From positions 1 to 7,658 of the forward strand of contig JAEXPB010000188.1 in NCBI GenBank assembly GCA_023438965.1: a stretch of DNA of 7,658 nucleotides, given 5' to 3'. The notes below the pieces were generated by a model that saw only the letters and a list, made by a program, of their open reading frames with translations, had not been told where the DNA came from and made no database searches. How positions within the stretch are numbered: the stretch's first letter is position 1; the number at the start of each line of letters is the position of its first letter. A program made the translations under genes and the position numbers. The stretch is from Bacillota bacterium. Its GTDB lineage: Bacteria; Bacillota; Clostridia; Saccharofermentanales; UBA5734. Below are positions 1-7,373 of this stretch, piece by piece.

Positions 1-3000
1 AATGGCGGACCGCCGAATCAGTCGAGCACGGCATCATTAATACGCTGATTTACTATTTTCGGAAAATGTGGCCGTCGACCCTGCCCGGCTTGCTGCTGAT
101 CTGGCAGTTGCTGGCGGTTTGGCGTAATCCGCGCTGGGCTACGCTGGCACTGACCGCCGTGCTGTGGATCGGGTCACCGCTCCTGGCCTGGCTGGCCAGC
201 CTGCCGGTAAAGGCCGCGCAGCCGGGTCGGCGCCGGGCTGAGCAGCTGCGGCGCCTGCGTCTGACCGCCCGCCGAACCTGGAATTATTTCGAGGATTTCA
301 GCCAGTCGGCCAACCATTGGCTGTGCCCCGACAATTACCAGAAGTACCCTGGTCCGAAGACATCGGACAAGACTTCGCCGACCAATATCGGCCTGCAGCT
401 GCTGTCCACGCTGGCGGCGCGGGATTTCGGCTTTATCGGTTTGCAGGTTCTCGTTGAGAAGTGCGAGCAGATCCTGACCATCGTGCAAAAACTACCCAAG
501 TGGCATGGCCATTTGTACAACTGGTACCAGACCAGCTCGATCCGGATCCTCGAACCGCAATATGTGTCGACAGTGGACAGCGGCAACTTCTGCGCCCATC
601 TCCTGGCCTTAAAGCATGGACTGCTGGAATTGAAGGGACATCCGGTCTTTCCGGCAGCCAGCATCACCGGCCTGCGGGACACCCTGACTGCCGCCGGTCT
701 GGACGGCAGCCAGATCCGCGACCGGTACGCCACGCTCGAGGACTGGTCCGCCAGCCTGCGTGACCTGCAGTCGGGCATCGCCGCCGCACCGACCGACCAG
801 ACCTGGCAGAAACGGCTGGACCTGCTGTGCGGCGGCTTGCTGGCTGATCTATCAATTACCGACGGTAAAGGCGGCTGGGATAGTCAAAAAACCCTGGACC
901 AGCTGGCAGCTGCCGGCCAGCCGCGGGCACTCGGCCTGGGCAGCCGGATCGACGATCTGGCCGGGATCATCGAGCACCTGATCCGGGAGACTGATTTTGC
1001 GGCGCTCTATGATCAGCGGCACCGCCTGTTCCTGATCGGCTACCATGTTTCATCGCAGACGCCGGACGCCGGCCGTTATGACCTGATGGCTTCCGAAGCC
1101 CGGCTGACCAGCTTCCTGGCGATTGCCAAGGGCGATGTGCCGCAGCGTCACTGGTTCGCCCTGGGCCGGCCATTCACGCTGATCCGGGGTACGCCGGCGC
1201 TGCTGTCCTGGAGCGGATCGATGTTTGAATACCTGATGCCCAACCTGGTATTGAAAACGCCGCCGGGCAGCATCTTTGCCCAGAGCTCCTATGCTGCTGT
1301 CACCCGGCAGATCAGCCACGGCCGGAGCCTCAAACTGCCCTGGGGCGTGTCCGAGTCCCAATATTACGCCTTTGATGTGAATTCCAATTACCAATACACG
1401 TCGTTCGGCGTCACACGCCTGCGGCTGCAGTCTTCTCTGCGGCCAACCCAGGTGGTCGCACCATACGCGACCTGCCTGGCTCTCCACGTCCGGCCGCATC
1501 GGGCACTGCACAATCTTGACCGGTTGCGCCGCCTTGGCGCGGAAGGCGAGTACGGTTTTTACGAGTCGCTGGACTTCACGCGGCCGGATAGCACCAACCT
1601 GCGGCCCTATTCCCTGGTGCAAACCTCCATGGTCCATCATCAGGGCATGAGCCTGACAGCAATGGACAATTTCCTGAATGCCGGTATCATGCAGAGCCGG
1701 TTCCACCGGGAGCCGATGGTCCAGGCCGCGGAGATCCTGCTTGAGGAGACCGGCTCGATCGGCCTGATTGCCGTATCCCGCCGCTGGTACACAATCAGCA
1801 TCAACGCCGCGGAAATCCCCGAAGAGAAAGTGGAAGCCCGCTATGTCCTGGCGCCGGAACCGCCGGAGCCGGTCGGCCATATTCTGGCCAACCGGCAGTA
1901 CATGCTGCTGCTGACCTCGGACGGCGAGGGATTCAGCCAGTGCGGCAATGTCATGCTCAACCGCTGGCGGCCGGACACCCGCGGCGTCGGCTACGGTTCA
2001 TTCATCTATTTGCGCAACCTGGACAGCGGCGAGGTTTGGAGCAGCGCCTACCGGCCGACCCGGAAGGACCCGGATAGCTACCAGGCGATCTTCTCGCCGG
2101 ATAAAGCCGAGTTCATCCGCCGGGACGGCACGATCAACACCCGCACCGAGGTGACGATATCGCCGCAGGATAATCTGGAGTTGCGGCGGGTAAGTTTGAG
2201 CAACAACGGCGACAAGGCGGTGACCATCGAAGCGACCAGCTACCTGGAGGTTGTTGCCGACGCCTATCTGGCCGAGGCGGCCCACCCGGCTTTCAACAAG
2301 CTGTTCATCGAGACCGAATATCTGGGCAACCGTCAGCTGCTGATCGCCCGCCGGCGCCAGCGTTCACCGCATGATCGCGTCAGCTATGTCATGCAGATGG
2401 TCCGGACTGACGTGACCTTGCAGAAGGATGTGGAATATGAAATCGACCGGCGGGCATTCATTGGCCGGAACGGGTCCCTGTTGCGACCGCAGGCGCTGGA
2501 GGCGGCCAAGCCACTGTCCTGCCGGGACGGCTTTGCGGTCGATCCGATCCTCAGCCTGCGCGCCGTGGTGACAGTGCCCGCCGGGCATACGGTGATTCTG
2601 GTTTTTGCCACCGGGTTTGCCACCAGCCGCGATGCCATCCTGCAAATGGACCAAAATTATGAGAAGGTTCATGACGCGGAAGACCTGTTTAAATTATCGC
2701 TCAGCAGCAGCAAACTGAAATTGAAATATCTGTCGATCACACCGGCTCAATTCAATGCGATCGAGGACCTGGTCGGACCTCTCTATTATCCGTCGCTGCC
2801 CTGGCGCGGTCCGGCGGACTCGATCCTGCGCAACCAAAAGGGACAGAGCGGCCTATGGCGCTTCGGCATTTCCGGCGACAACCCAATCATGCTGCTCCGG
2901 GTGAACGACTTGAAATCCAATCCCTTGATCAACGATGCCCTGCTGGCCTTCGAGGTCCTGCGCGCCCATCATGTCCAGGTTGACCTGGTTATTTTCAACG

Positions 3001-5765
3001 ATGAGGAAACCGGTTACGCCATGGAACTGAACCACATCATCCTGGCCATGATCAGCCGGTTGAAAATATTCAATGAAGGGCAGGACCGACCGTCCCTGTT
3101 CATCGTTAACCGCTACCAGCTGAGCCCGGAGGAAGGCGATCTGCTTCTGACGGTTGCCCGCCTGGTTTTTACAGCCGAAACCGGCATCTACTTCCGGACA
3201 TTGAAGGCATCAATCCCGCTGCAGACAGCCAAACCGGTCAAACCGACAGAACATGCCGCTCCGCCGGCCGTCATCCAGCTGGCTTCGGGTCCGGCCGCCG
3301 AATACGGTCCCGCGATCGAAGCCCCGGTCAAGACCGACTTGAAACTGGAATTTTTCAACGGCATCGGTGGTTTCACCCGGGACGGCCGGGAGTATGCCAT
3401 CCAGATCCGCAACGGCATGAAACCGCCCGCCCCCTGGATCAATGTCATTGCCGGCGACAATTTCGGCTTCCTTGTATCCGAAAGCGGCGCCGGTTATACC
3501 TGGTCCGGAAATAGCCGGGAGAACAAGCTGACGACCTGGTCGAACGATCCGATCATCGATCCTGTGCCGGAAGCGGTCTTTATTCGTGACGAGATCACCG
3601 GCGCCATCACATCACCCTGCTTGCTGGAATCGGGTTATGGCGGCGATTACCTGGTCCGGCATGGCTTTGGCTACTCGGTGTTCGAGCATGACGAACTCGG
3701 TTTGCGGCAGGTCCTGACCTTATTCGGCAACCAGGAAGCGCCGGTCAAAATCTGGCTGCTGCGGCTGACCTCGCATGGCCGGTCTTCCGGCCGCTACTCG
3801 ATCACGCTATACGTCGAATGGCTGCTGGGTGTCATGCGGGATCAGACAGCTCCGTACATCCTGACCGAATTTGATCCGCAAGCCGAAATCCTGACCGCGC
3901 GCAATGTCTACCAGGACCTCTTCCGGGGCAACCGGGCCTTCTTGTTTTCGAGCGAGAAAATTGCATCCTATACCGGCGACCGGCAGGAATTCCTCGGTTC
4001 CGGCCGCTCGGTCCGTTATCCGCAGGGCCTGTCCCGACCCAACCTGCAAAACCGCACCGGCGCCGGATTCGATCCCTGCGGCGCCATCCAGATCCGGCTG
4101 GACATGAAGTCCGGCGAAACCCGGACAATTGCCTTTGGCCTCGGTTATGCCGACAGTTCAGAACAAATCGGCAGCCTCCTGGATCGTTTCCGCAGTGTGG
4201 AGGCCGCCGGACGCGAACTGGCCGGCACGCGGCGCTTCTGGGAAACCAAACTGGGCCGGCTGATGGTCCGCACGCCGGATCGGGCGATGGATATTCTGCT
4301 CAACGGCTGGCTGCAGTACCAGGTGCTCTCCTGCCGAATCCTGGCCCGCGCGGCTTTTTACCAATGCGGCGGTGCTTACGGATTCCGCGACCAGCTGCAG
4401 GATGTGCTGGCTTTCCTGGACAATGATCCGGAACTGGTTCGCCGCCAGATCCTGCTTTGCTGTTCGCGCCAGTTCCCGGAAGGGGATGTACAGCACTGGT
4501 GGCATCCCCCGACTGGTGTCGGTGTCCGGACCCGCATCTCCGACGACCTGTTGTGGCTGCCATACGTCACGGAAGAATATGTCCGGCATACCGGCGATTA
4601 CTCGATTCTTGATGAAACGGCGCCTTTCTTGAGCGGTGATTTGCTCCGGCCGGAGCAACAGGAGGTCATGTTTGTGCCGCAGGTCTACGATCAGCCGGAA
4701 ACCGTCTACCGGCATTGCCTGCTGGCGATCGAACACGCCTGCCGATTCGGCCGTAACGGCTTGCCCTTGATGGGCGGCGGCGACTGGAACGATGGCATGA
4801 ATGAAGTCGGCAGCAAAGGTGCCGGCGAGAGCGTCTGGTTGGGTTGGTTCCTGTATGCGGTGATTCACCGCTTCCTGCCGATCTGCAAACACCAGCAAGA
4901 TGCCACCAGCCAGCGACAACTGGGCAGCCTGGCCGGCAGCCTGACCAGCAACCTGGAAAATCATGCCTGGGACGGCCGCTGGTATCTCCGGGCCTTTTTT
5001 GACAGCGGCGCACCGATGGGTTCAGCGAACAGCGAAGAATGCCAGATCGACTCGATCAGCCAGTCTTGGTCTGTCCTGTCGGAAGCTGCCGACCCGCAAC
5101 GTGCCGCCAAGGCCATCGAATCAGCGCGGCACCAGTTGGTTCGCGAAGAGCAGCGAGCCATCCTGCTGCTGGCCCCGCCCTTTGACAAATCAACGGAAAA
5201 TCCCGGTTATATCCGAGGCTATTTTCCCGGCGTCCGGGAAAACGGCGGCCAATACACGCATGCGGCGGTCTGGCTGGCGATGGCTTGCGCCAAATTAAAA
5301 AAAGCGCCGGAAACCTGGCAGCTGGCTAACCTGTTGAATCCGATCCGTTCCACGTCCAGCCTGCAGAATGCCTATCGTTATGAAAAGGAACCCTATATCA
5401 TGTCGGCCGACATCAGCATGGCGCATCCTTTCGAGGGCCGTGCCGGCTGGAGCTGGTATACCGGGTCAGCCAGCTGGATGTACCAATTCCTGCTGCGTTC
5501 AATTCTCGGCATCAGCCGGCAAGGTCGCAACTTGATTATCAATCCCTGTGTCCCGGCTACTTTCCGGGAATACCAGGTAGATTACCGCTTCGGCGAAAGC
5601 CTGTACCAGATCAGCTTCAAGAACAAGAGCGGTCCTGGCACCGCCGTGCAATCCCTGACCGTCGATGGTGTTTCGGCAGATAATCACCGCATCCCCTTGA
5701 CTGACGATAGCAAAACACATCAAGTCACGGTCCTGCTGACTGATCAGAATCATCATCGGCTGTGA
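1..5765 (+). CDS. ndvB: Cyclic beta-1,2-glucan synthase, C-terminal part (5' end outside window)
   Basis: This is the C-terminal ~1,920 residues of an NdvB/ChvB/Cgs-type membrane enzyme, which makes cyclic beta-1,2-glucan from UDP-glucose. The frame is open from position 3 with no stop before the Met at 66, and that Met sits inside conserved sequence (YYFRKMWPS), so it is internal. Family members are about 2,800 residues; the missing part should hold the GT84 domain and more membrane helices. Counting from the Met at 66: two hydrophobic segments (residues ~5-19 and ~25-45); a conserved region with SPTNIG (104-109) and YVSTVDSGN; the glycoamylase-like domain (PF10091, about 320-560), assigned to GH189 and cyclization in related enzymes; a GH94-type beta-sandwich near 600-750; a Pro/Ala-rich linker near 1045-1085; a second sandwich from GIGGFTRDG (about 1099); and the GH94 helical barrel (about 1410-1815). 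The barrel contains HWWHPPTG (from 1477), RISDDLLW, GGGDWNDGMN (DWND from 1573, carrying the family's general acid) and ENGGQYTHA. No frameshift is seen. Family identity is very secure; product chain length and export are not visible. Confidence 0.95.
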   Translation, partial: WRTAESVEHGIINTLIYYFRKMWPSTLPGLLLIWQLLAVWRNPRWATLALTAVLWIGSPLLAWLASLPVKAAQPGRRRAEQLRRLRLTARRTWNYFEDFSQSANHWLCPDNYQKYPGPKTSDKTSPTNIGLQLLSTLAARDFGFIGLQVLVEKCEQILTIVQKLPKWHGHLYNWYQTSSIRILEPQYVSTVDSGNFCAHLLALKHGLLELKGHPVFPAASITGLRDTLTAAGLDGSQIRDRYATLEDWSASLRDLQSGIAAAPTDQTWQKRLDLLCGGLLADLSITDGKGGWDSQKTLDQLAAAGQPRALGLGSRIDDLAGIIEHLIRETDFAALYDQRHRLFLIGYHVSSQTPDAGRYDLMASEARLTSFLAIAKGDVPQRHWFALGRPFTLIRGTPALLSWSGSMFEYLMPNLVLKTPPGSIFAQSSYAAVTRQISHGRSLKLPWGVSESQYYAFDVNSNYQYTSFGVTRLRLQSSLRPTQVVAPYATCLALHVRPHRALHNLDRLRRLGAEGEYGFYESLDFTRPDSTNLRPYSLVQTSMVHHQGMSLTAMDNFLNAGIMQSRFHREPMVQAAEILLEETGSIGLIAVSRRWYTISINAAEIPEEKVEARYVLAPEPPEPVGHILANRQYMLLLTSDGEGFSQCGNVMLNRWRPDTRGVGYGSFIYLRNLDSGEVWSSAYRPTRKDPDSYQAIFSPDKAEFIRRDGTINTRTEVTISPQDNLELRRVSLSNNGDKAVTIEATSYLEVVADAYLAEAAHPAFNKLFIETEYLGNRQLLIARRRQRSPHDRVSYVMQMVRTDVTLQKDVEYEIDRRAFIGRNGSLLRPQALEAAKPLSCRDGFAVDPILSLRAVVTVPAGHTVILVFATGFATSRDAILQMDQNYEKVHDAEDLFKLSLSSSKLKLKYLSITPAQFNAIEDLVGPLYYPSLPWRGPADSILRNQKGQSGLWRFGISGDNPIMLLRVNDLKSNPLINDALLAFEVLRAHHVQVDLVIFNDEETGYAMELNHIILAMISRLKIFNEGQDRPSLFIVNRYQLSPEEGDLLLTVARLVFTAETGIYFRTLKASIPLQTAKPVKPTEHAAPPAVIQLASGPAAEYGPAIEAPVKTDLKLEFFNGIGGFTRDGREYAIQIRNGMKPPAPWINVIAGDNFGFLVSESGAGYTWSGNSRENKLTTWSNDPIIDPVPEAVFIRDEITGAITSPCLLESGYGGDYLVRHGFGYSVFEHDELGLRQVLTLFGNQEAPVKIWLLRLTSHGRSSGRYSITLYVEWLLGVMRDQTAPYILTEFDPQAEILTARNVYQDLFRGNRAFLFSSEKIASYTGDRQEFLGSGRSVRYPQGLSRPNLQNRTGAGFDPCGAIQIRLDMKSGETRTIAFGLGYADSSEQIGSLLDRFRSVEAAGRELAGTRRFWETKLGRLMVRTPDRAMDILLNGWLQYQVLSCRILARAAFYQCGGAYGFRDQLQDVLAFLDNDPELVRRQILLCCSRQFPEGDVQHWWHPPTGVGVRTRISDDLLWLPYVTEEYVRHTGDYSILDETAPFLSGDLLRPEQQEVMFVPQVYDQPETVYRHCLLAIEHACRFGRNGLPLMGGGDWNDGMNEVGSKGAGESVWLGWFLYAVIHRFLPICKHQQDATSQRQLGSLAGSLTSNLENHAWDGRWYLRAFFDSGAPMGSANSEECQIDSISQSWSVLSEAADPQRAAKAIESARHQLVREEQRAILLLAPPFDKSTENPGYIRGYFPGVRENGGQYTHAAVWLAMACAKLKKAPETWQLANLLNPIRSTSSLQNAYRYEKEPYIMSADISMAHPFEGRAGWSWYTGSASWMYQFLLRSILGISRQGRNLIINPCVPATFREYQVDYRFGESLYQISFKNKSGPGTAVQSLTVDGVSADNHRIPLTDDSKTHQVTVLLTDQNHHRL
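960..1745 (+). other. Glycoamylase-like / cyclization domain of the glucan synthase
   Basis: This is a protein domain inside the large gene, roughly residues 300-560 counted from the Met at 66. It carries the conserved blocks IGYHVSS, YDLMASEARL, SWSGSMFEYLMP, WGVSESQYYAFD, EGEYGFYESLDF and VHHQGMSLTA. Conserved acidic residues visible here include Glu388 (MFEYLM), Glu430 (SESQYY) and Glu493/495/500 (the EGEYGFYESLDF block). These are candidates for the catalytic acids, but I cannot say which ones act. In the family this domain closes the linear beta-1,2-glucan into a ring by transglycosylation. All recognisable blocks are present, so the domain looks intact. Confidence 0.85.
4290..5515 (+). 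other. GH94 catalytic barrel of the glucan synthase
   Basis: This is the (alpha/alpha)6-barrel region of the glycoside hydrolase family 94 module, about residues 1409-1817 from the Met at 66. It starts near NGWLQYQVLSCR and holds YGFRDQLQDV, QFPEGDVQHWWHPPTG, TRISDDLLWLPYV, the GGGDWNDGMN loop with the DWND tetrad (residues 1573-1576), NPGYIRGYFPGVRENGGQYTHA and HPFEGRAGWSWYTGSA. GH94 enzymes phosphorolyse beta-glucosidic bonds. In cyclic glucan synthases this module is known to affect the length of the glucan chain. All signature residues I would expect are present, which argues for an active domain. Confidence 0.85.
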
Positions 5766-5766
5766 C

Positions 5767-5804
5767 CTGCATAACTGGCTGCTAGTTCAAATAACGCTTT
5801 GCAG
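5767..5804. terminator. Weak dyad in the convergent gap; possible but poor terminator
   Basis: The 40-bp gap between the two convergent stop codons holds a small hairpin: AACTGG (5773-5778) against CTAGTT (5782-5787), 3-nt loop, one G-U pair on the plus strand. An outer 5-bp pair, CTGCA (5767-5771) with TGCAG (5800-5804), encloses it. There is no T-run after the stem on either strand, so it lacks the signature of a strong intrinsic terminator. The position is the only reason to consider it; the two transcripts may simply overlap. Confidence 0.2.
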
Positions 5805-5805
5805 C

Positions 5806-6993
5806 TTAAATAATCGGCGCCTCATAGCGAATGACCGCCAGACAGTCGGCTTGTTCAGGCATCTCATCCGCGGACAGCACATAGACTTGGCCACCGTGCT
5901 GCATGACCAGCATCGCTGCCTGATCGAGCAATTCCTCTTCGCCGAATTCCGGCTGTCGTTCAGCATCGGTCAGCGTCACCCGACCGCTCGTTGGATCGAA
6001 CCGACCCCAGGACTGCTTGTTTTCCAGCAGGAAAAGGCTGTCAATTTGCCGGTTGCTGGCTGCTGGCAAGACTTGGCGAATATCCTCGATCACCCGCGGC
6101 GTACCCATCAGTTTGGTACAATTCTTCAGGGCAGCGGTCTTCTCCCGGAGGAAGAATGGTCGGACGATGTCCCAGCCCGTCTTGAGGATAACCTCCCGTT
6201 TCAGGGTATCCGGTGAACCGGAGATGTTCTTCTCCATCAGCCGCGGATCGCGGGACACATTCTTGAACAGTGGATAAAGGTAGTCCACGCAAGCCAGGAC
6301 CAGCGGTGCGCTGTCGTCAGCCAACGCCTTTTTCAAATGGGTGTCGACCAACCGGAAATATTCATCAATGCGATCCTTCTCGCTGTCCTTCATAGATTCC
6401 GAGCCATGAAAAACCGAGCCGCCGACACCGCCGGAGGCATCTCGTCCTTTGCCGGAACCGCTATGGTGCTGCAATTGCTTTTCCACGCTGTAGGTGTCAA
6501 AGACGGCTTTCAGCGAATCCAAATGATCGCTGAATTTCACTTCTTCTATATTATAGCGGGTACAGTGGTACAAGCGGGCGTCGCCAAGACTCAGCCACAA
6601 CATATGATAATGGCCGTCATGGTCGATCATGCGCAGAAGTGGCCGCACGCTGAAACGATCAGAGATCGTGACTGATTCAGGAACTTGAATTGGCAGCAGA
6701 TACACCCGGAGGCCATTCTCATTAAAGAAGAGGGCCAAGGTGGCCTCCTGATGCTCCCAGAAAAGGGCATCATCATATAAGGCTTGCACAGGCTTGATGA
6801 TCTGCTCGATGATCGGCGTCCTCACCCCCTTGTTATGGAGGGCTTCTTCGGAGGCCTTGACCATTTTTCGCAGACGAATCGGGCCCTGTCTGGTATCGGC
6901 GCCTTCTTTTTGTACGGGCAAATAGAATGAGAGACTGGGAAACAAACGAACGCTCTGTAATTCAGTCAACTGGTCCCTGGTGAACAAATTCAT
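5806..6993 (-). CDS. Bacterial archaeo-eukaryotic release factor (baeRF) family protein, probably family 3
   Basis: A complete 395-residue protein resembling the baeRF families, which are eRF1-like proteins of bacteria predicted from comparative genomics to work in ribosome rescue or translation quality control. No direct function is known for this one. Family-like blocks include SLSFYLPV with GPIRLRKMVK (residues 21-46, N-terminal domain), ALFWEHQEATLALFF (76-90), RFSVRPLL (113-120), a His/Gly-rich loop (175-197, ending GGSVFHG), APLVLACVDYLYPLF (229-243), LPAASNRQIDSLFL (309-322), WGRFDP (329-334) and HGGQVYVLSADEMP (366-379). No signal peptide or membrane helix is seen, so it is probably cytoplasmic. 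I chose the ATG at 6993 (MNLFTRD) because GGAGG lies 7 nt upstream. An ATG six bases earlier is too close to that site, and the far upstream ATG at 7137 lies in the promoter -35. The gene has its own promoter and converges on the glucan synthase with a 40-bp gap. The subfamily number comes from remembered sequence resemblance. Confidence 0.8.
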   Translation of the reverse strand: MNLFTRDQLTELQSVRLFPSLSFYLPVQKEGADTRQGPIRLRKMVKASEEALHNKGVRTPIIEQIIKPVQALYDDALFWEHQEATLALFFNENGLRVYLLPIQVPESVTISDRFSVRPLLRMIDHDGHYHMLWLSLGDARLYHCTRYNIEEVKFSDHLDSLKAVFDTYSVEKQLQHHSGSGKGRDASGGVGGSVFHGSESMKDSEKDRIDEYFRLVDTHLKKALADDSAPLVLACVDYLYPLFKNVSRDPRLMEKNISGSPDTLKREVILKTGWDIVRPFFLREKTAALKNCTKLMGTPRVIEDIRQVLPAASNRQIDSLFLLENKQSWGRFDPTSGRVTLTDAERQPEFGEEELLDQAAMLVMQHGGQVYVLSADEMPEQADCLAVIRYEAPII

Positions 6994-6999
6994 GATCAT

Positions 7000-7005
7000 C
7001 CCTCC
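7000..7005 (-). promoter_or_regulatory. Ribosome-binding site of the baeRF gene
   Basis: The minus strand reads GGAGGG, six bases before the ATG at 6993 (7 nt from the GGAGG core). This near-perfect Shine-Dalgarno sequence decides the start. The in-frame ATG at 6999 directly abuts it and would be mis-spaced, and the ATG at 7137 has no such site. Confidence 0.85.
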
Positions 7006-7108
7006 GTTTTGTGACCAGCAGCGCCATCCGACGCGGACCGCCAGACAGCATCTATTCAATTTGACTTGATACGCAAGCACGAATGGTTCTCTCACTGGAT
7101 GTATTTTC

Positions 7109-7137
7109 ATTATAGAGCAGAAGAGGGGCAGTTTCAA
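7109..7137 (-). promoter_or_regulatory. Sigma70/sigmaA-type promoter of the baeRF gene
   Basis: On the minus strand TTGAAA (7132-7137) and TATAAT (7109-7114) are separated by exactly 17 bp. The -10 matches consensus 6/6 and the -35 matches 5/6. The predicted start of transcription is near 7102, giving a leader of about 110 nt before the ATG at 6993. The promoter begins only 8 bp from the inner edge of the repeat array. No extended -10 or clear operator is seen. Confidence 0.75.
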
Positions 7138-7147
7138 CGAGAGAGCA

Positions 7148-7175
7148 GAACCGGGTGGACCTGCGTCGGCTTGTC
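7148..7175. repeat. Short direct repeat, copy 1 (28 bp)
   Basis: This 28-bp segment, GAACCGGGTGGACCTGCG followed by TCGGCTTGTC, is identical to 7244-7271 and nearly identical over 24 bp (one mismatch) to 7442-7465. Its left part also forms an imperfect 16-bp stem with 7210-7225: the arm 7145-7161, GCAGAACCGGGTGGACC, carries one bulged T at 7156. The enclosed loop is 48 nt. Confidence 0.85.
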
Positions 7176-7267
7176 CTCGCCGCTGCGCGGCATGCGGATG
7201 CCTTCCTCCGGTCCCCCGGTTCTGCCAGTACAGCGGAAGAAGGGAACCGGGTGGACCTGCGTCGGCT
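7176..7267. repeat. Long direct repeat, copy A (92 bp)
   Basis: This segment matches 7374-7465 at a constant offset of 198 bp, with about five mismatches by eye (one near 7192, three at 7231-7234, one at 7247). Its first 55 bp differ from the partner at a single base. It contains a small hairpin, GCCGC-TGC-GCGGC (7179-7191), and ends in the second copy of the short direct repeat. Confidence 0.9.
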
Positions 7268-7272
7268 TGTCG

Positions 7273-7349
7273 GAAGTCAGGCCATTCCTCTCGACCATTT
7301 GTCCTCGCCCTGCGGGCTGTGGATGTGGCCTGCCGGAAGGCCTGACTTC
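7273..7349. repeat. Inverted repeat with 15-bp arms inside the array
   Basis: GAAGTCAGGCC (7273-7283) is the exact reverse complement of 7339-7349. With one bulged A (7284) the arms extend four more pairs, TTCC (7285-7288) with GGAA (7335-7338), giving 15 base pairs and a 46-nt loop. The loop holds a diverged copy of the start of the long repeat: TGTCCTCGCC at 7300-7309 matches 7172-7181. It also holds a small hairpin, GCCC-TGC-GGGC (7307-7317). The whole segment 7272-7373 has no counterpart between the first two short repeats, so it looks like an insertion or an older repeat unit. Confidence 0.75.
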
Positions 7350-7373
7350 GCGTAAATACGGAAATCCTTTCAT

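Noticed and set aside
66..68. ATG at 66 as the true start of the large gene
   Set aside because: The frame is open to the left edge and the residues before this Met continue the conserved membrane-proximal sequence. No ribosome-binding site precedes it.
1050..1880. 276-residue open frame on the minus strand inside the glucan synthase gene
   Set aside because: It is antisense to strongly conserved coding sequence, shows no recognisable domain and is typical of GC-rich shadow frames.
4158..4964. 268-residue open frame on the minus strand under the GH94 barrel
   Set aside because: The plus strand here encodes invariant GH94 motifs. The antisense frame has no family resemblance, and stops are rare in GC-rich DNA.
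6994..7102. Riboswitch or attenuator in the ~110-nt leader of the baeRF gene
   Set aside because: I found only short, unconvincing pairings (e.g. GCGG-T-CCGC) and no known riboswitch core.
7134..7373. 79-residue minus-strand frame with repeated DKPTQVHPV
   Set aside because: The peptide repeat is only the translation of the DNA repeat. There is no Shine-Dalgarno sequence, and the frame runs into the baeRF promoter region.
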